Below are positions 1 through 7,318 of a DNA stretch of 12,304 bases, piece by piece. Source of the DNA: a bacterium (lineage in GTDB: Bacteria; Actinomycetota; Actinomycetes; Actinomycetales; Actinomycetaceae). Both the position numbers and the translations under genes were made by a program. The stretch spans positions 1-12,304 of the forward strand of contig JAUNRP010000032.1 of NCBI GenBank assembly GCA_030544165.1, given 5' to 3'. Under the pieces are notes generated by a model, which saw nothing but the letters and a program-made list of their open reading frames with translations, was not told the origin of the DNA and made no database searches. The first letter of the stretch is position 1, and each line of letters begins with the position of its first letter.

Positions 1-624
1 AGGGTCTCCTCCTGGAACCAGTTCCTCCGGATGGGCACCGGGACCGGCTACGCCGCCTCCGAGTCCGCCGTCCCGTTCGTCACCAACCACGATACGGAAC
101 GGAACTCGCAGGCCATCACCTACCGGGCCGGCGAGGACTACCAACTCGCCATGGTGCTCATGGTGCTCCACGGCTACGGCTCACCCATGGTCTACTCCGG
201 CTACTCCTTCTCCGGCCGCGACGACGGCCCGCCGCAGGATTCGGACGGCGCACTGGTGGAGGCCACCTGCATCGAGGGCTTCGAGCCGGGCGGGCCGGGC
301 GAGTACGTCTGCGCCCACACCTGGCCGCTCGTGAACGCCGCCGTCCGATTCGACGCCGTGGCCGGGGAGGCCGAACTGGTGGAGCAGTACCAGGACAGCT
401 CCGTGCTCGCCGTCTCGCGCGGGGAGGCGTTCGCGCTCGTCAATCGCGGCGATGAGGGGGCCACCGTGACCGTCCCCACCGGCCTGGAGCCGGGGGACTA
501 CTGCGATCTGGCGGTGCCCGACTGCGGGAGCGTGGTCACGGTGGCGGAGGATGGTAGCGCCGATATCTCGGTGGGAGCCAGTTCTGTTGCCATCCTGACC
601 AACTTGGACCGCGCAGCCCCCTGA
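1..624 (+). CDS. Alpha-amylase, GH13 family, C-terminal part (5' end outside window)
   Basis: The reading frame is open from base 1 and stops at 622-624, giving 207 residues of a longer protein. It carries GH13 conserved region IV, FVTNHD, at fragment residues 26-31, whose Asp is the transition-state stabiliser. Next come the stretch around YGSPMVYSGYSFS and the pattern EYVCAHTW...NAAVRF, which match the actinobacterial/animal-type alpha-amylases (GH13_32-like). The tail with YCDL, a second Cys and alternating beta-strand residues fits domain C. The protein ends there, so no starch-binding module follows. These enzymes are normally secreted and cut internal alpha-1,4 bonds of starch or glycogen; the signal peptide would lie upstream and is not visible. 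Together with the MalEFG importer and alpha-glucosidase further along, it suggests a starch-use locus. The family is secure; the exact subfamily is inferred. Confidence 0.9.
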   Translation, partial: RVSSWNQFLRMGTGTGYAASESAVPFVTNHDTERNSQAITYRAGEDYQLAMVLMVLHGYGSPMVYSGYSFSGRDDGPPQDSDGALVEATCIEGFEPGGPGEYVCAHTWPLVNAAVRFDAVAGEAELVEQYQDSSVLAVSRGEAFALVNRGDEGATVTVPTGLEPGDYCDLAVPDCGSVVTVAEDGSADISVGASSVAILTNLDRAAP

Positions 625-680
625 CAGGCGTAGCGTGTCCCGTGGCCGGCATCGGGCCTGATCAGGGGAGGTCACAGGAA

Positions 681-1406
681 TTGGGCACGGAACGCTACAT
701 CGTCGGAACTTCGGGCGCCTACCACGCCGGGCGTCGCACGGACTGGGAGTACGGCCCGCTCGCCGCGTACGCGGTGGAGCTCTCCGGGGCTGAGGGCAGG
801 CCCCAGATCGGCTACCTCGCCACCGCGAGCGGGGACCAGAAGGCGCGGATCGCGGAACGCGCCGAGGCGGCCCGGCTGAGGGGATGGCAGCTCAATCCGC
901 TGACCACGTTCATGATGCCGAACGTGGAGGACCCGGAGGAGTACCTGCTCGCCCAGGACGTGATCTGGGTGGATGGCGGCTCGGTGGTGAACCTGCTGGC
1001 CGTGTGGCGCGAGCACGGCCTCGATCAGATCATGCGCACCGCGTGGGAGAAGGGCATCGTGCTCGCCGGGGTCTCGGCCGGCTCCATGTGCTGGCACGCG
1101 GGCGGTGCCACCGATTCGTTCGGCCCTGAGCTCCGGCCCTACACCAGGGGCCTCGCCTTCCTGCCCTACGGCAACGGGGTCCACTACGGAGTGAACCCCC
1201 TGCGCCGCCAGCTCATCGGAGAGATGGTGGCGGACGGAACATTCACCGAGGCGTACTCCTCGGAGAACGGAATCGGCCTCGTCTACCGGGGCACCGAACT
1301 CGCCGAGGTGGTCTCAGACCGCCCCGACGTCTATGGCTGGCACACCCGCGTGGAAGGGGACCAGGTGGTGGAGGACCGCCTCACCCCCCGCCGGTTGCCG
1401 GACTGA
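681..1406 (+). CDS. Peptidase family S51 (peptidase E-like / cyanophycinase superfamily)
   Basis: This 241-residue protein carries the nucleophile elbow GVSAGS, with Ser132 as the probable catalytic serine. His168 in GVHYG lies 36 residues later, close to the spacing in peptidase E; Glu195 or Glu206 are candidates for the acid. WVDGGS at 97-101 is the usual glycine-rich strand-loop before the nucleophile. Known peptidase E enzymes cut N-terminal Asp-X dipeptides in the cytoplasm; there is no signal peptide. I chose a TTG start at 681 because GGGGAGG (665-671) lies 9 nt upstream. A GTG at 642 would add 13 residues of poor quality. A GTG/TTG ambiguity therefore remains. The gene follows the amylase by 56 bp and precedes the DcuC-type carrier by 32 bp, so it probably shares a transcript with the carrier. 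Substrate specificity is inferred from the family only. Confidence 0.82.
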   Translation: MGTERYIVGTSGAYHAGRRTDWEYGPLAAYAVELSGAEGRPQIGYLATASGDQKARIAERAEAARLRGWQLNPLTTFMMPNVEDPEEYLLAQDVIWVDGGSVVNLLAVWREHGLDQIMRTAWEKGIVLAGVSAGSMCWHAGGATDSFGPELRPYTRGLAFLPYGNGVHYGVNPLRRQLIGEMVADGTFTEAYSSENGIGLVYRGTELAEVVSDRPDVYGWHTRVEGDQVVEDRLTPRRLPD

Positions 1407-1438
1407 CCCAACCCCTTCGGAACCAAAGGAAACACCTG

Positions 1439-2905
1439 ATGTTGTACGTGATCATCGCGCTGCTCTCGTTCGTGGCGATCGGCTACCTGATTGTCAAGCG
1501 TGTCCACGCGGCGGCGGCCATCTTCTTCGTGGGGGTCATCCTCCTCATGGTGGCCGCCGCGCTCGGCGTCCACGAGGACGGCGGCGTGACCATCGAACCC
1601 TCCGGGAACGCGTTATACGATCAGCTCCTCGTGGTGGACTCGCTCTTCAAGTCCCGGTTCGCCGGGATCGGCATGGCCATCATGGTGCTGTTCGGCTTCG
1701 TGGCCTACATGCGCCACATCGGGGCGGACGCGAAGACGGTGGTGGTGCTCTCCAAGCCGCTCGCGCGGATGAAGGGCTCCTACTGGCTTGTCCCCATCGG
1801 CTTCATCCTGGGCAACATCCTCTCCCTGGTGGTCCCCTCCGCCTCGGCGCTCTCCCTCCTCCTGATCGCCACGCTCCTCCCGGCTCTGGTGGCGGCGGGC
1901 CTCACGCCGCTGACGGTGGGTGCGATCGTGGTGACCTCCTCCACCATCGTTCCCACTCCGCTCGAGGCAGGCCTCATCCAGGGTGCCTCGCTCACCGGGA
2001 TGCCGATCTCCGAGTACGTGTTCGGACACGTGGCGCGCGCCACCGTCCCCACCATCATCCTGATGGCCTTCATCCACATGTGGTGGCAGCGCCGCTGTGA
2101 CCGAAAGGACGCCGCCAGGATCGCCGCCGCCTCCACTCCTGCCGAGCCGGGAACTACAGGTGGATCGGGCACCGTGGAGGACGCGGAGGGCACCCTGGCC
2201 GTGGAGGCCCCGAACCCGGCCGTCAAGGAGGCACTCGAGCGCGCGGCGGGCCTTCCCACGTTCTACGCGGCCATCCCGCTTCTCCCGCTCCTGCTGATCG
2301 TCATCACCGCCACCCTGCAGCGCCTCGGCTGGCTCCCGTTCGAGGCGGGGATCCTGCCCGCCACCATCGTCTCCCTGCTGATCGCTGTCATCATCGAGAT
2401 GATCCGCCACCGCAACATCCCCACCACGCTGGACTCCATGAAGTCCTTCTTCCTCGGCATGGGCGAGGGCGCGGGCGGCGTTGTGGCCCTGCTCGTGGCC
2501 GCCGCGGTGCTCGTGGAGGGCATCACCCAGCTCGGCGTGATCAAGATGCTCACCGATGCCACCACCGGATCCCACGGCGCGGCCGCGATCATCATCCTGA
2601 TCTTCGTGGGCGCCACCGCCCTGCTCGCCACCCTCACCGGCTCCGGCGTGGCGCCCTACTTCGCCTTCTCCGAGTTCGTCCCCGCGCTCGCGGCGGAGTC
2701 CGGGATCCTGCCCGTCCGCATGCTCAACTCGATCTGGGGCACCTCGAACCTGATGCGTCAGGTATCCCCGGTGGCGGCCGCGGTTCTGATCGTTGCCGGG
2801 GCCATCAAGGTGACCCCCCTCGATCTGGTCAAGCGCACCGCGATTCCGATGATCGGCGGCACCATCCTGAACGTGCTGTTCTCGTTCCTGTTCATCACCG
2901 CGTAA
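1439..2905 (+). CDS. DcuC-family C4-dicarboxylate (anaerobic-type) carrier
   Basis: This integral membrane protein of 488 residues has about twelve hydrophobic segments. Stretches match the DcuC family: FGFVAYMRHIGA (86-96), the SKPL motif (105-108), FFLGMGEGAGGVV (337-349) followed by LVEGI, and GSGVAPYFAFSEFVP (401-415). The family moves fumarate, succinate, malate or aspartate across the cytoplasmic membrane, often by exchange or efflux. A hydrophilic, Pro/Gly/Glu-rich loop at about 217-272 separates the two halves. AAAGGA (1425-1430) lies 8 nt before the ATG. The gene is 32 bp after the S51 peptidase gene, giving a probable two-gene operon. Its 3' end overlaps the convergent alpha-glucosidase gene by 11 bp. 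The neighbouring peptidase hints that aspartate from dipeptides may be the linked substrate, but this is inference. Confidence 0.85.
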   Translation: MLYVIIALLSFVAIGYLIVKRVHAAAAIFFVGVILLMVAAALGVHEDGGVTIEPSGNALYDQLLVVDSLFKSRFAGIGMAIMVLFGFVAYMRHIGADAKTVVVLSKPLARMKGSYWLVPIGFILGNILSLVVPSASALSLLLIATLLPALVAAGLTPLTVGAIVVTSSTIVPTPLEAGLIQGASLTGMPISEYVFGHVARATVPTIILMAFIHMWWQRRCDRKDAARIAAASTPAEPGTTGGSGTVEDAEGTLAVEAPNPAVKEALERAAGLPTFYAAIPLLPLLLIVITATLQRLGWLPFEAGILPATIVSLLIAVIIEMIRHRNIPTTLDSMKSFFLGMGEGAGGVVALLVAAAVLVEGITQLGVIKMLTDATTGSHGAAAIIILIFVGATALLATLTGSGVAPYFAFSEFVPALAAESGILPVRMLNSIWGTSNLMRQVSPVAAAVLIVAGAIKVTPLDLVKRTAIPMIGGTILNVLFSFLFITA

Positions 2906-4619
2906 GCCACGCGGTCACGTCCGGCCCGATCTCTCCATTCCCGACGGCGGAGCTTGCGATCCGTACCTCCCACCCCTCGGGGATGGGGAGGGCTGCGTCG
3001 AAGGCGGTGAGAACGAGGACGTCCGGCCGCCCTCCCGCCGGGTGGCGCGAGACGAACGCGATCGCGTCATCCCCGGCGGGCTCGTCCGCCCACGTGAGTT
3101 CCGCGATGCCGAGGTCCCACTCGCGCCGCAGGGCGAGGGCCTCGCGGTAGAACTCGAGGGTGGAGTCCGGGTCACCGGACTGTGCGTCCACGGCGAGTTC
3201 CGCCCAGGTGGGGGGCTGGGGGAGCCAGGTGGCGCCGTCGGGGGAGAAACCGAACCCGGGTGAGGCGGCCTCCCAGGGCAGGGGGACGCGGCACCCGTCC
3301 CGGCCCTTCTCGGCGCCGTGCGTGCGGAAGAAGGCGGGGTCCTCGCGCAGTTCGTCCGGGAGGGTGGAGTGCTCCGGGAGGCCGAGTTCCTCGCCCTGGT
3401 AGAGGTAGACGGAGCCGGCAAGGCCGAGCGTCAGGAGGGTGGCGGCCCTGGCTCGCCTGAGGCCGAGTGCGGCGTCCGGCTGCGGGTCCTCGGCGCCGAT
3501 CCCGTTCTGCTTCTTGCCGGTGTAGGACATCCCGAGGCGGGAGGCGTGGCGGATCACATCGTGGTTGGACATGACCCAGGTGGTGGGGGCGCCCACCGCA
3601 TCGTTGGCGGCGTACGAGGTCTCGATCACCTCGCGGAGCTGGGAGGCGTCCCACTCGGAGGCCAGGAACCCGAAGTTGAAGGCCTGGTGCATCTCGCCGA
3701 GCCGGACGTAGCGGGCGAGGCGCTCCTCCGGCTCCACCCAGGCCTCGGCCACCAGGGCGCGGTCCCCGGGGTAGGTGGCGAGGATGGCGTTCCACTCCCG
3801 GTAGATCTCGTGGACACCCTCCTGATCGAACATGGGGGCGCGGGCGGCTGCCGGGGCGTCCTCCGTGGGGGAGGTGGAGGCATCCCCCTCCACCATGTGG
3901 ATCTCTCCGTCCCAGTCCGGGAGCGCGGGGTCCTTCACGAGCCCGTGGGCCACGTCCACACGGAAGCCGTCCACGCCGCGATCCAGCCAGAAGCGCAGGA
4001 TCGCGTGGAACTCCTCGCGGACCTCGGGATTGTTCCAGTTGAGGTCCGGCTGGGAGGAGTCGAAGAGGTTGAGGTACCACTGCTGATCGTGTTCCCAGGG
4101 GCTCCCGGGGGCGTCCTCGCGGTCACAGACCCGGGTCCAGGCGGGGCCGCCGAAGATGGAGCGCCAGTTGGTGGGGATCTGATCGCTGGTGCGGAACCAG
4201 TAGCGGTCCCGCTCGGGGGAGCCGGGGCCAGCCTCGAGGGCCCGCTGGAACCAGGCGTGCTGGTCCGAGGTGTGGTTGGGGACGAGGTCCACGATCACCT
4301 TCAGGCCGAGTTCGTGGGCGATCTCGATCATCGCCTCGGCATCCTGGAGGGTGCCGAAGAGCGGATCGATGTCGCGGTAGTCCGCCACGTCGTAGCCGCC
4401 GTCGTTCTGGGGGGAGGTGTAGAAGGGGGAGAGCCAGAGGGCGTCCACACCGAGGTGTGTGAGGTGGGGGAGGCGCGCGGTGATACCGGGGAGGTCACCG
4501 ATCGGGCCGCCGGAGGAGGCGAACGAGCGGGGGTAGACCTGGTAGATCACCGAGTGGCGCCACCACTCGCGGGCAGGCGTGGTGGGCGTGGACGCGGCGG
4601 GGCTGTGCAGAGGAGTCAT
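2895..4619 (-). CDS. Cytoplasmic alpha-glucosidase, GH13 (maltose/maltodextrin hydrolase)
   Basis: This 574-residue protein has no signal peptide. All GH13 regions are present: DLVPNH (111-116), the catalytic nucleophile Asp222 in GFRVDVAHG, the acid/base Glu292 in AEAW, and NHD (352-354). QPDLNW (190-195) and QNDGGYDVADYRDIDP (71-86) point to the oligosaccharide-acting alpha-glucosidase/oligo-1,6-glucosidase branch, probably GH13_30-like, rather than an alpha-amylase or trehalose synthase. It should release glucose from the reducing-end-free termini of imported maltose and maltodextrins. The first ~15 residues are Ser/Thr/Pro-rich and probably disordered. The gene starts 11 bp after the LacI-type repressor stop, with no good Shine-Dalgarno sequence, so translational coupling is likely. 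Its stop codon lies inside the 3' end of the convergent carrier gene. Preference between alpha-1,4 and alpha-1,6 linkages cannot be settled here. Confidence 0.9.
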   Translation of the reverse strand: MTPLHSPAASTPTTPAREWWRHSVIYQVYPRSFASSGGPIGDLPGITARLPHLTHLGVDALWLSPFYTSPQNDGGYDVADYRDIDPLFGTLQDAEAMIEIAHELGLKVIVDLVPNHTSDQHAWFQRALEAGPGSPERDRYWFRTSDQIPTNWRSIFGGPAWTRVCDREDAPGSPWEHDQQWYLNLFDSSQPDLNWNNPEVREEFHAILRFWLDRGVDGFRVDVAHGLVKDPALPDWDGEIHMVEGDASTSPTEDAPAAARAPMFDQEGVHEIYREWNAILATYPGDRALVAEAWVEPEERLARYVRLGEMHQAFNFGFLASEWDASQLREVIETSYAANDAVGAPTTWVMSNHDVIRHASRLGMSYTGKKQNGIGAEDPQPDAALGLRRARAATLLTLGLAGSVYLYQGEELGLPEHSTLPDELREDPAFFRTHGAEKGRDGCRVPLPWEAASPGFGFSPDGATWLPQPPTWAELAVDAQSGDPDSTLEFYREALALRREWDLGIAELTWADEPAGDDAIAFVSRHPAGGRPDVLVLTAFDAALPIPEGWEVRIASSAVGNGEIGPDVTAWLTR

Positions 4620-4630
4620 TGCGGATCAGC

Positions 4631-5647
4631 CTATGCGCCGCGGGGTGCCGCCCCGGTGGAGCCGCGCACGATCAGCTCGGGGGCGAACAGGATCTCGCTG
4701 CGCGGGGTTGGGGAGCCGGAGACCAGGTCCACCAGCGTGGCCACGGCGGAGCGGGAGATGGCGTCCACCGGCTGGCGCAGCGTGGTGAGGGCGGGGCTCG
4801 TGTGGGAGAGGAGGGGGCCGTCGTCGAAACCGATGACGGAGACGTCCGCCGGCACCTTGAGGCCGCGGGAGCGCACGTGTTGGATGGCGCCGAGCGCCAT
4901 CAGGTCGGAGCCGCAGACGATTCCCGTGCATCCGGCGTCCAGCAGCATCCCGGCCGCGGCTGCGCCCCCCTCGAACCCGAAGAAGGTGGAGATCACGGGA
5001 GCGTCCTCGGTCCCGAGGTGGCGCTGCATGGCGTCCTGGAAGCCCCGGGTCTTCCCGCGGGTGGCCGAGTAGCGGCGCTGACCGGTGGCGAGCCCGATCC
5101 GGGTGTGGCCGAGCGCGCTCAGGTGGCGCACGGCGATCTCCATGGCGCGGACCTCGTCGATCGCGAAGGAGGGGACCTGGACTGCGGGGTTGGTGCCGTT
5201 GATGAACACGAAGGGAACGCCGTTGGCGATGAGCTGGTGGTAGCGGGTGGTGTCCGCCTCGGCATCGGCGTGGAGGCCGGCCACGAAGATGATGCCCTCC
5301 ACCGAGTGCTCCACCAGGATCTCCACGTACTGGTCCTCCGTTACTCCGCCCGGCGCCTGGGTGCACAGCAGGGGAGTGAAGCCGGCCTCGGCGAGATGGG
5401 TCTCGATCGCCTGGGCGAATGCGGGGAAGACGGGGTTGGTGAGCTCGGGAACGATGAGGCCGATCAGGCCGGCGGAGCGGGAGCGCAGCTTCTCCGGGCG
5501 TTCGTAGCCGAGCACGTCAAGGGCGGAGAGGACGGCGCGCCTGGTCTCCTCGGCCACTCCCTGCTTTCCGTTGAGCACGCGGGAGACGGTGGCGGTGGAG
5601 ACGCCGGCCTGCTCGGCGATGTCGGTGAGCCTCGTGCGCGACGTCAT
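4631..5647 (-). CDS. LacI/GalR-family transcriptional repressor (MalR-like)
   Basis: This 338-residue protein has the standard LacI layout. The N-terminal helix-turn-helix reads LTDIAEQAGVSTATVSRVLNG (residues 7-27), then comes a hinge helix region up to about 60, then a periplasmic-binding-protein-like sugar sensor beginning GLIGLIVPELTNPVF. The C-terminal part contains CGSDLMALGA and VIGFDDGPL, typical of the effector-binding and dimer core. AGAGGA on the minus strand lies about 6 nt before the ATG. It is divergent from the MalE-type gene and lies directly upstream of the alpha-glucosidase, so it most likely represses the maltodextrin operon and its own unit, released by maltose or a related sugar. 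The effector is inferred from context, not visible in the sequence. The family assignment is firm; calling it MalR is a positional inference. Confidence 0.92.
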   Translation of the reverse strand: MTSRTRLTDIAEQAGVSTATVSRVLNGKQGVAEETRRAVLSALDVLGYERPEKLRSRSAGLIGLIVPELTNPVFPAFAQAIETHLAEAGFTPLLCTQAPGGVTEDQYVEILVEHSVEGIIFVAGLHADAEADTTRYHQLIANGVPFVFINGTNPAVQVPSFAIDEVRAMEIAVRHLSALGHTRIGLATGQRRYSATRGKTRGFQDAMQRHLGTEDAPVISTFFGFEGGAAAAGMLLDAGCTGIVCGSDLMALGAIQHVRSRGLKVPADVSVIGFDDGPLLSHTSPALTTLRQPVDAISRSAVATLVDLVSGSPTPRSEILFAPELIVRGSTGAAPRGA

Positions 5648-5691
5648 TGTGGTCCTCTGCTTGTCCGTGTTTCCCGCGCCAGCGGGCGCCT

Positions 5692-5704
5692 CACACCTCG
5701 TGTG
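5692..5704. repeat. Small inverted repeat in the repressor leader
   Basis: CACAC and GTGTG are separated by CTC. The element lies 45-57 bp upstream of the repressor start codon. It could form a small hairpin in that leader or be a minor protein-binding site. It is short enough to have arisen by chance. Confidence 0.3.
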
Positions 5705-5727
5705 CGGACCCGCTGTTGCATCGTGAA

Positions 5728-5739
5728 CGAAACGTTACC
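5728..5739. promoter_or_regulatory. Candidate second LacI-type operator (AACGTT core)
   Basis: The six-base palindrome AACGTT (5731-5736) has the central CpG common in LacI-family operators and is flanked by a matching G/C pair one position out on each side. It lies about 20 bp upstream of the longer palindrome at 5751-5762. A paired site would suit cooperative or looped repression of the divergent promoters. Short and imperfect, so only a candidate. Confidence 0.35.
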
Positions 5740-5750
5740 TGAAACTTACA

Positions 5751-5762
5751 GCAAGGCCTTGC
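5751..5762. promoter_or_regulatory. Probable operator: perfect 12-bp palindrome
   Basis: GCAAGGCCTTGC is a perfect palindrome in the divergent region between the LacI-type repressor and the MalE-type gene. It overlaps the first four bases of the proposed -35 hexamer TTGCAA (5759-5764), so a bound repressor would block RNA polymerase. The GCAA/TTGC half-sites resemble those of LacI-family operators, although the centre is GC rather than the usual CG. A further TTGCA occurs at 5716-5720, 43 bp (about four helical turns) upstream. Confidence 0.55.
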
Positions 5763-5787
5763 AAACGCGCTAGGGGCGTCCTAGTGT
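5759..5787 (+). promoter_or_regulatory. Promoter of the malEFG-type operon
   Basis: TTGCAA (5759-5764) and TAGTGT (5782-5787) are separated by 17 bp, a good match to a housekeeping actinobacterial promoter. Transcription would start near 5794 and leave a leader of about 48 nt before the binding-protein gene. The -35 box overlaps the 12-bp palindrome, which fits repression by the divergent LacI-type protein. Confidence 0.55.
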
Positions 5788-5841
5788 GTACCCCAGCCGG
5801 TCGATCATGAGTTGCCGGAAATCCGATTCACAGGAGAAAAA

Positions 5842-7203
5842 ATGCGACGGAGCATGCTGCTCGCAGGCACCACCGCCCTCGCCCTCACGCTCGCTGCGTG
5901 TGGTGGCAACGGCGGCGGCGAGACCACCACCCCCGCGGACGCGGGCACCACCCCGGTTGCCGAGGAGACCACTCCCGCCACCGAGGAGACCACTGAGGCT
6001 CCCGAGGAGACCGAGACCACCGAGGCCGCCGAGGAAGAGACCACCGAAGGCGAAGAGGAAGAGACCGAGGCCACTGGCCCGGTGTCCGAGGAGGGCACCA
6101 TCGTCCTCTGGACCGATGACAACCGTCAGGCCGCCATGCAGGCCGCCGCGGACAAGTTCACCGCTGACACCGGCGTGGCCGTGGAGCTCGTGGTGAAGAA
6201 CTTCGATGACATCCGTGCGGACTTCGCCGCGCAGGTCCCCACCGGTGAGGGCCCGGACCTGACCATCGGCGCCCACGACTGGCTGGGCGAGCTTATCACC
6301 GATGGCGTGATCGCCCCCGTCGAGCTCGGCGCTGCTGCGGACAGCTTCTCCGAGGCCGCTATCTCCGCGTTCGCCAACGGTGGCCAGGTTTACGGCGTGC
6401 CGATGTCGGTGGAGAACACCGCCATCATCCGCAACGTTGACCTCGCTCCCGAGCCCACCCCCGCCACCTTCGACGAGATGATCGCCGCGGGCGAGGAAAC
6501 GGACGCCGAGTTCCCCTTCCTCATCCAGCTGGGTGAGAACGGCGATCCGTACCACATGTACGCGTTCCAGACCTCGTTCGGCGCTGAGGTGTTCAACCGC
6601 GCCGAGGACGGCTCCTACACCGCCGAGCTCGGCATGGGTGGCGCCGAGGGCGAGGCGTTCGCCACGTGGCTCTCCGAGCAGGGTGCGGCTGGCACGCTCG
6701 ACACCGCGATCGACGGTGACCAGGCCAAGCAGCAGTTCATCGATGGCAACTCGCCGTACATCCTCGGTGGCCCCTGGCTGATCCAGGACTTCGAGGGCAT
6801 GAACCTCGCCGTTGACCCGATCCCCTCCGCCGGTGGCGAGCCCTCGCAGCCGTTCATGGGTGTCCAGGGCGTCTACCTCTCGGCCGAGTCGCTCAACACG
6901 ATCGACGCGATCGACTTCATGGTCAACTACATCGCCTCCCCGGAGACCCAGCTCGAGATCTTCGAGGCGGGTAACCGTATCCCGGCCAACTCCGAGGCCG
7001 CGGCCGGCATCACCGACAACCCCCTCATCCAGGGCTTCGCTGCGGTGTCCGAGGGTGCGGCTCCGATGCCGTCCATCCCCGAGATGGCGTCCGTGTGGGA
7101 GTTCTGGGGCGTCACCGAGGCCCAGATCGTTGGCGGCGGCGACGCTGCTGCCCTCTGGTCGAAGATGGTCTCCGACATTGAGGGTGCTATCGCTGCCAGC
7201 TAG
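5842..7203 (+). CDS. malE: Maltose/maltodextrin-binding lipoprotein (MalE-like)
   Basis: This 453-residue extracellular solute-binding protein has a lipoprotein signal: two Arg residues, a hydrophobic core and the lipobox LAAC with Cys20 as the anchor. Residues 21-83 form an unusual Thr/Glu/Pro-rich acidic spacer, partly built of three 21-bp repeat units encoding EETT-type heptads. The folded domain starts near GTIVLWTD (85-92). It has the family 1 binding-protein pattern, with PDLTIGAHDWLGEL and later GGPWLIQDF and AGNRIPANSEA. It would catch maltodextrins at the outer membrane face and pass them to MalF/MalG. The ATG at 5842 is chosen because AGGAG (5832-5836) is 5 nt upstream; an upstream in-frame ATG at 5812 would put ten extra residues before the signal peptide. 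It is followed by a large hairpin before the permease genes. Specificity for maltodextrin is inferred from the alpha-glucosidase and MalF neighbours. Confidence 0.88.
   Translation: MRRSMLLAGTTALALTLAACGGNGGGETTTPADAGTTPVAEETTPATEETTEAPEETETTEAAEEETTEGEEEETEATGPVSEEGTIVLWTDDNRQAAMQAAADKFTADTGVAVELVVKNFDDIRADFAAQVPTGEGPDLTIGAHDWLGELITDGVIAPVELGAAADSFSEAAISAFANGGQVYGVPMSVENTAIIRNVDLAPEPTPATFDEMIAAGEETDAEFPFLIQLGENGDPYHMYAFQTSFGAEVFNRAEDGSYTAELGMGGAEGEAFATWLSEQGAAGTLDTAIDGDQAKQQFIDGNSPYILGGPWLIQDFEGMNLAVDPIPSAGGEPSQPFMGVQGVYLSAESLNTIDAIDFMVNYIASPETQLEIFEAGNRIPANSEAAAGITDNPLIQGFAAVSEGAAPMPSIPEMASVWEFWGVTEAQIVGGGDAAALWSKMVSDIEGAIAAS
5960..6015 (+). repeat. 21-bp tandem repeat inside the binding-protein linker
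   Basis: CCGAGGAGACCACT occurs at 5960-5973 and again at 5981-5994. A close copy, CCGAGGAGACCGAG, lies at 6002-6015. The period is 21 bp (seven codons), so the reading frame is kept and each copy adds an EETT-type heptad to the membrane-anchor spacer. Further GAGGAAGAGACC-like copies follow to about 6066 with a less regular period. Confidence 0.75.
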
Positions 7204-7223
7204 CACCAGGTAGCTGTTCCAGA

Positions 7224-7262
7224 CGAATGGGGCGTGCGGGCACGGCCCGCGCGCCCCATTCG
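7224..7262 (+). terminator. Large stem-loop between malE and malF (attenuator or mRNA-end protector)
   Basis: The arms 7224-7241 and 7245-7262 pair over 18 bp with a single G-U wobble (T7235/G7251) around a 3-nt loop, ACG. No T-run follows. In binding-protein-dependent operons such a hairpin often stops most transcripts or protects the upstream mRNA end, so that the binding protein is made in excess over the permeases. That role is inferred; the structure itself is plain in the sequence. Confidence 0.75.
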
Positions 7263-7284
7263 CATGTACTGCATGAAGCACGCA

Positions 7285-7290
7285 TAGAAT
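7285..7290 (+). promoter_or_regulatory. Possible -10 box of an internal promoter before malF
   Basis: TAGAAT matches the actinobacterial TAnnnT -10 pattern and lies 29 bp before the malF-like ATG, just after the large hairpin. No convincing -35 hexamer is found at 16-18 bp spacing. It could give low independent transcription of the permeases. Weak evidence. Confidence 0.28.
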
Positions 7291-7318
7291 CTCCACATCA
7301 CCAGCCACTAGGGCAGCG

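Noticed and set aside
657..666. CCTGATCAGG palindrome before the peptidase gene as an operator
   Set aside because: It is perfect but only 10 bp and overlaps the ribosome-binding site. There is no nearby convincing promoter (TAGCGT at 631 has no suitable -35), and no regulator in the window points to it.
3318..5072. Open frame of 584 codons on the plus strand
   Set aside because: It lies opposite the alpha-glucosidase and repressor genes, whose products match known families along their full length. Its translation is Gly/Val/Glu-rich with no recognisable domain, as expected for the antisense of GC-rich codons.
5673..5686. CCCGC-GCCA-GCGGG inverted repeat upstream of the repressor
   Set aside because: A 5-bp GC stem is common by chance in this composition, and it shares no half-site with the stronger palindromes in the region.
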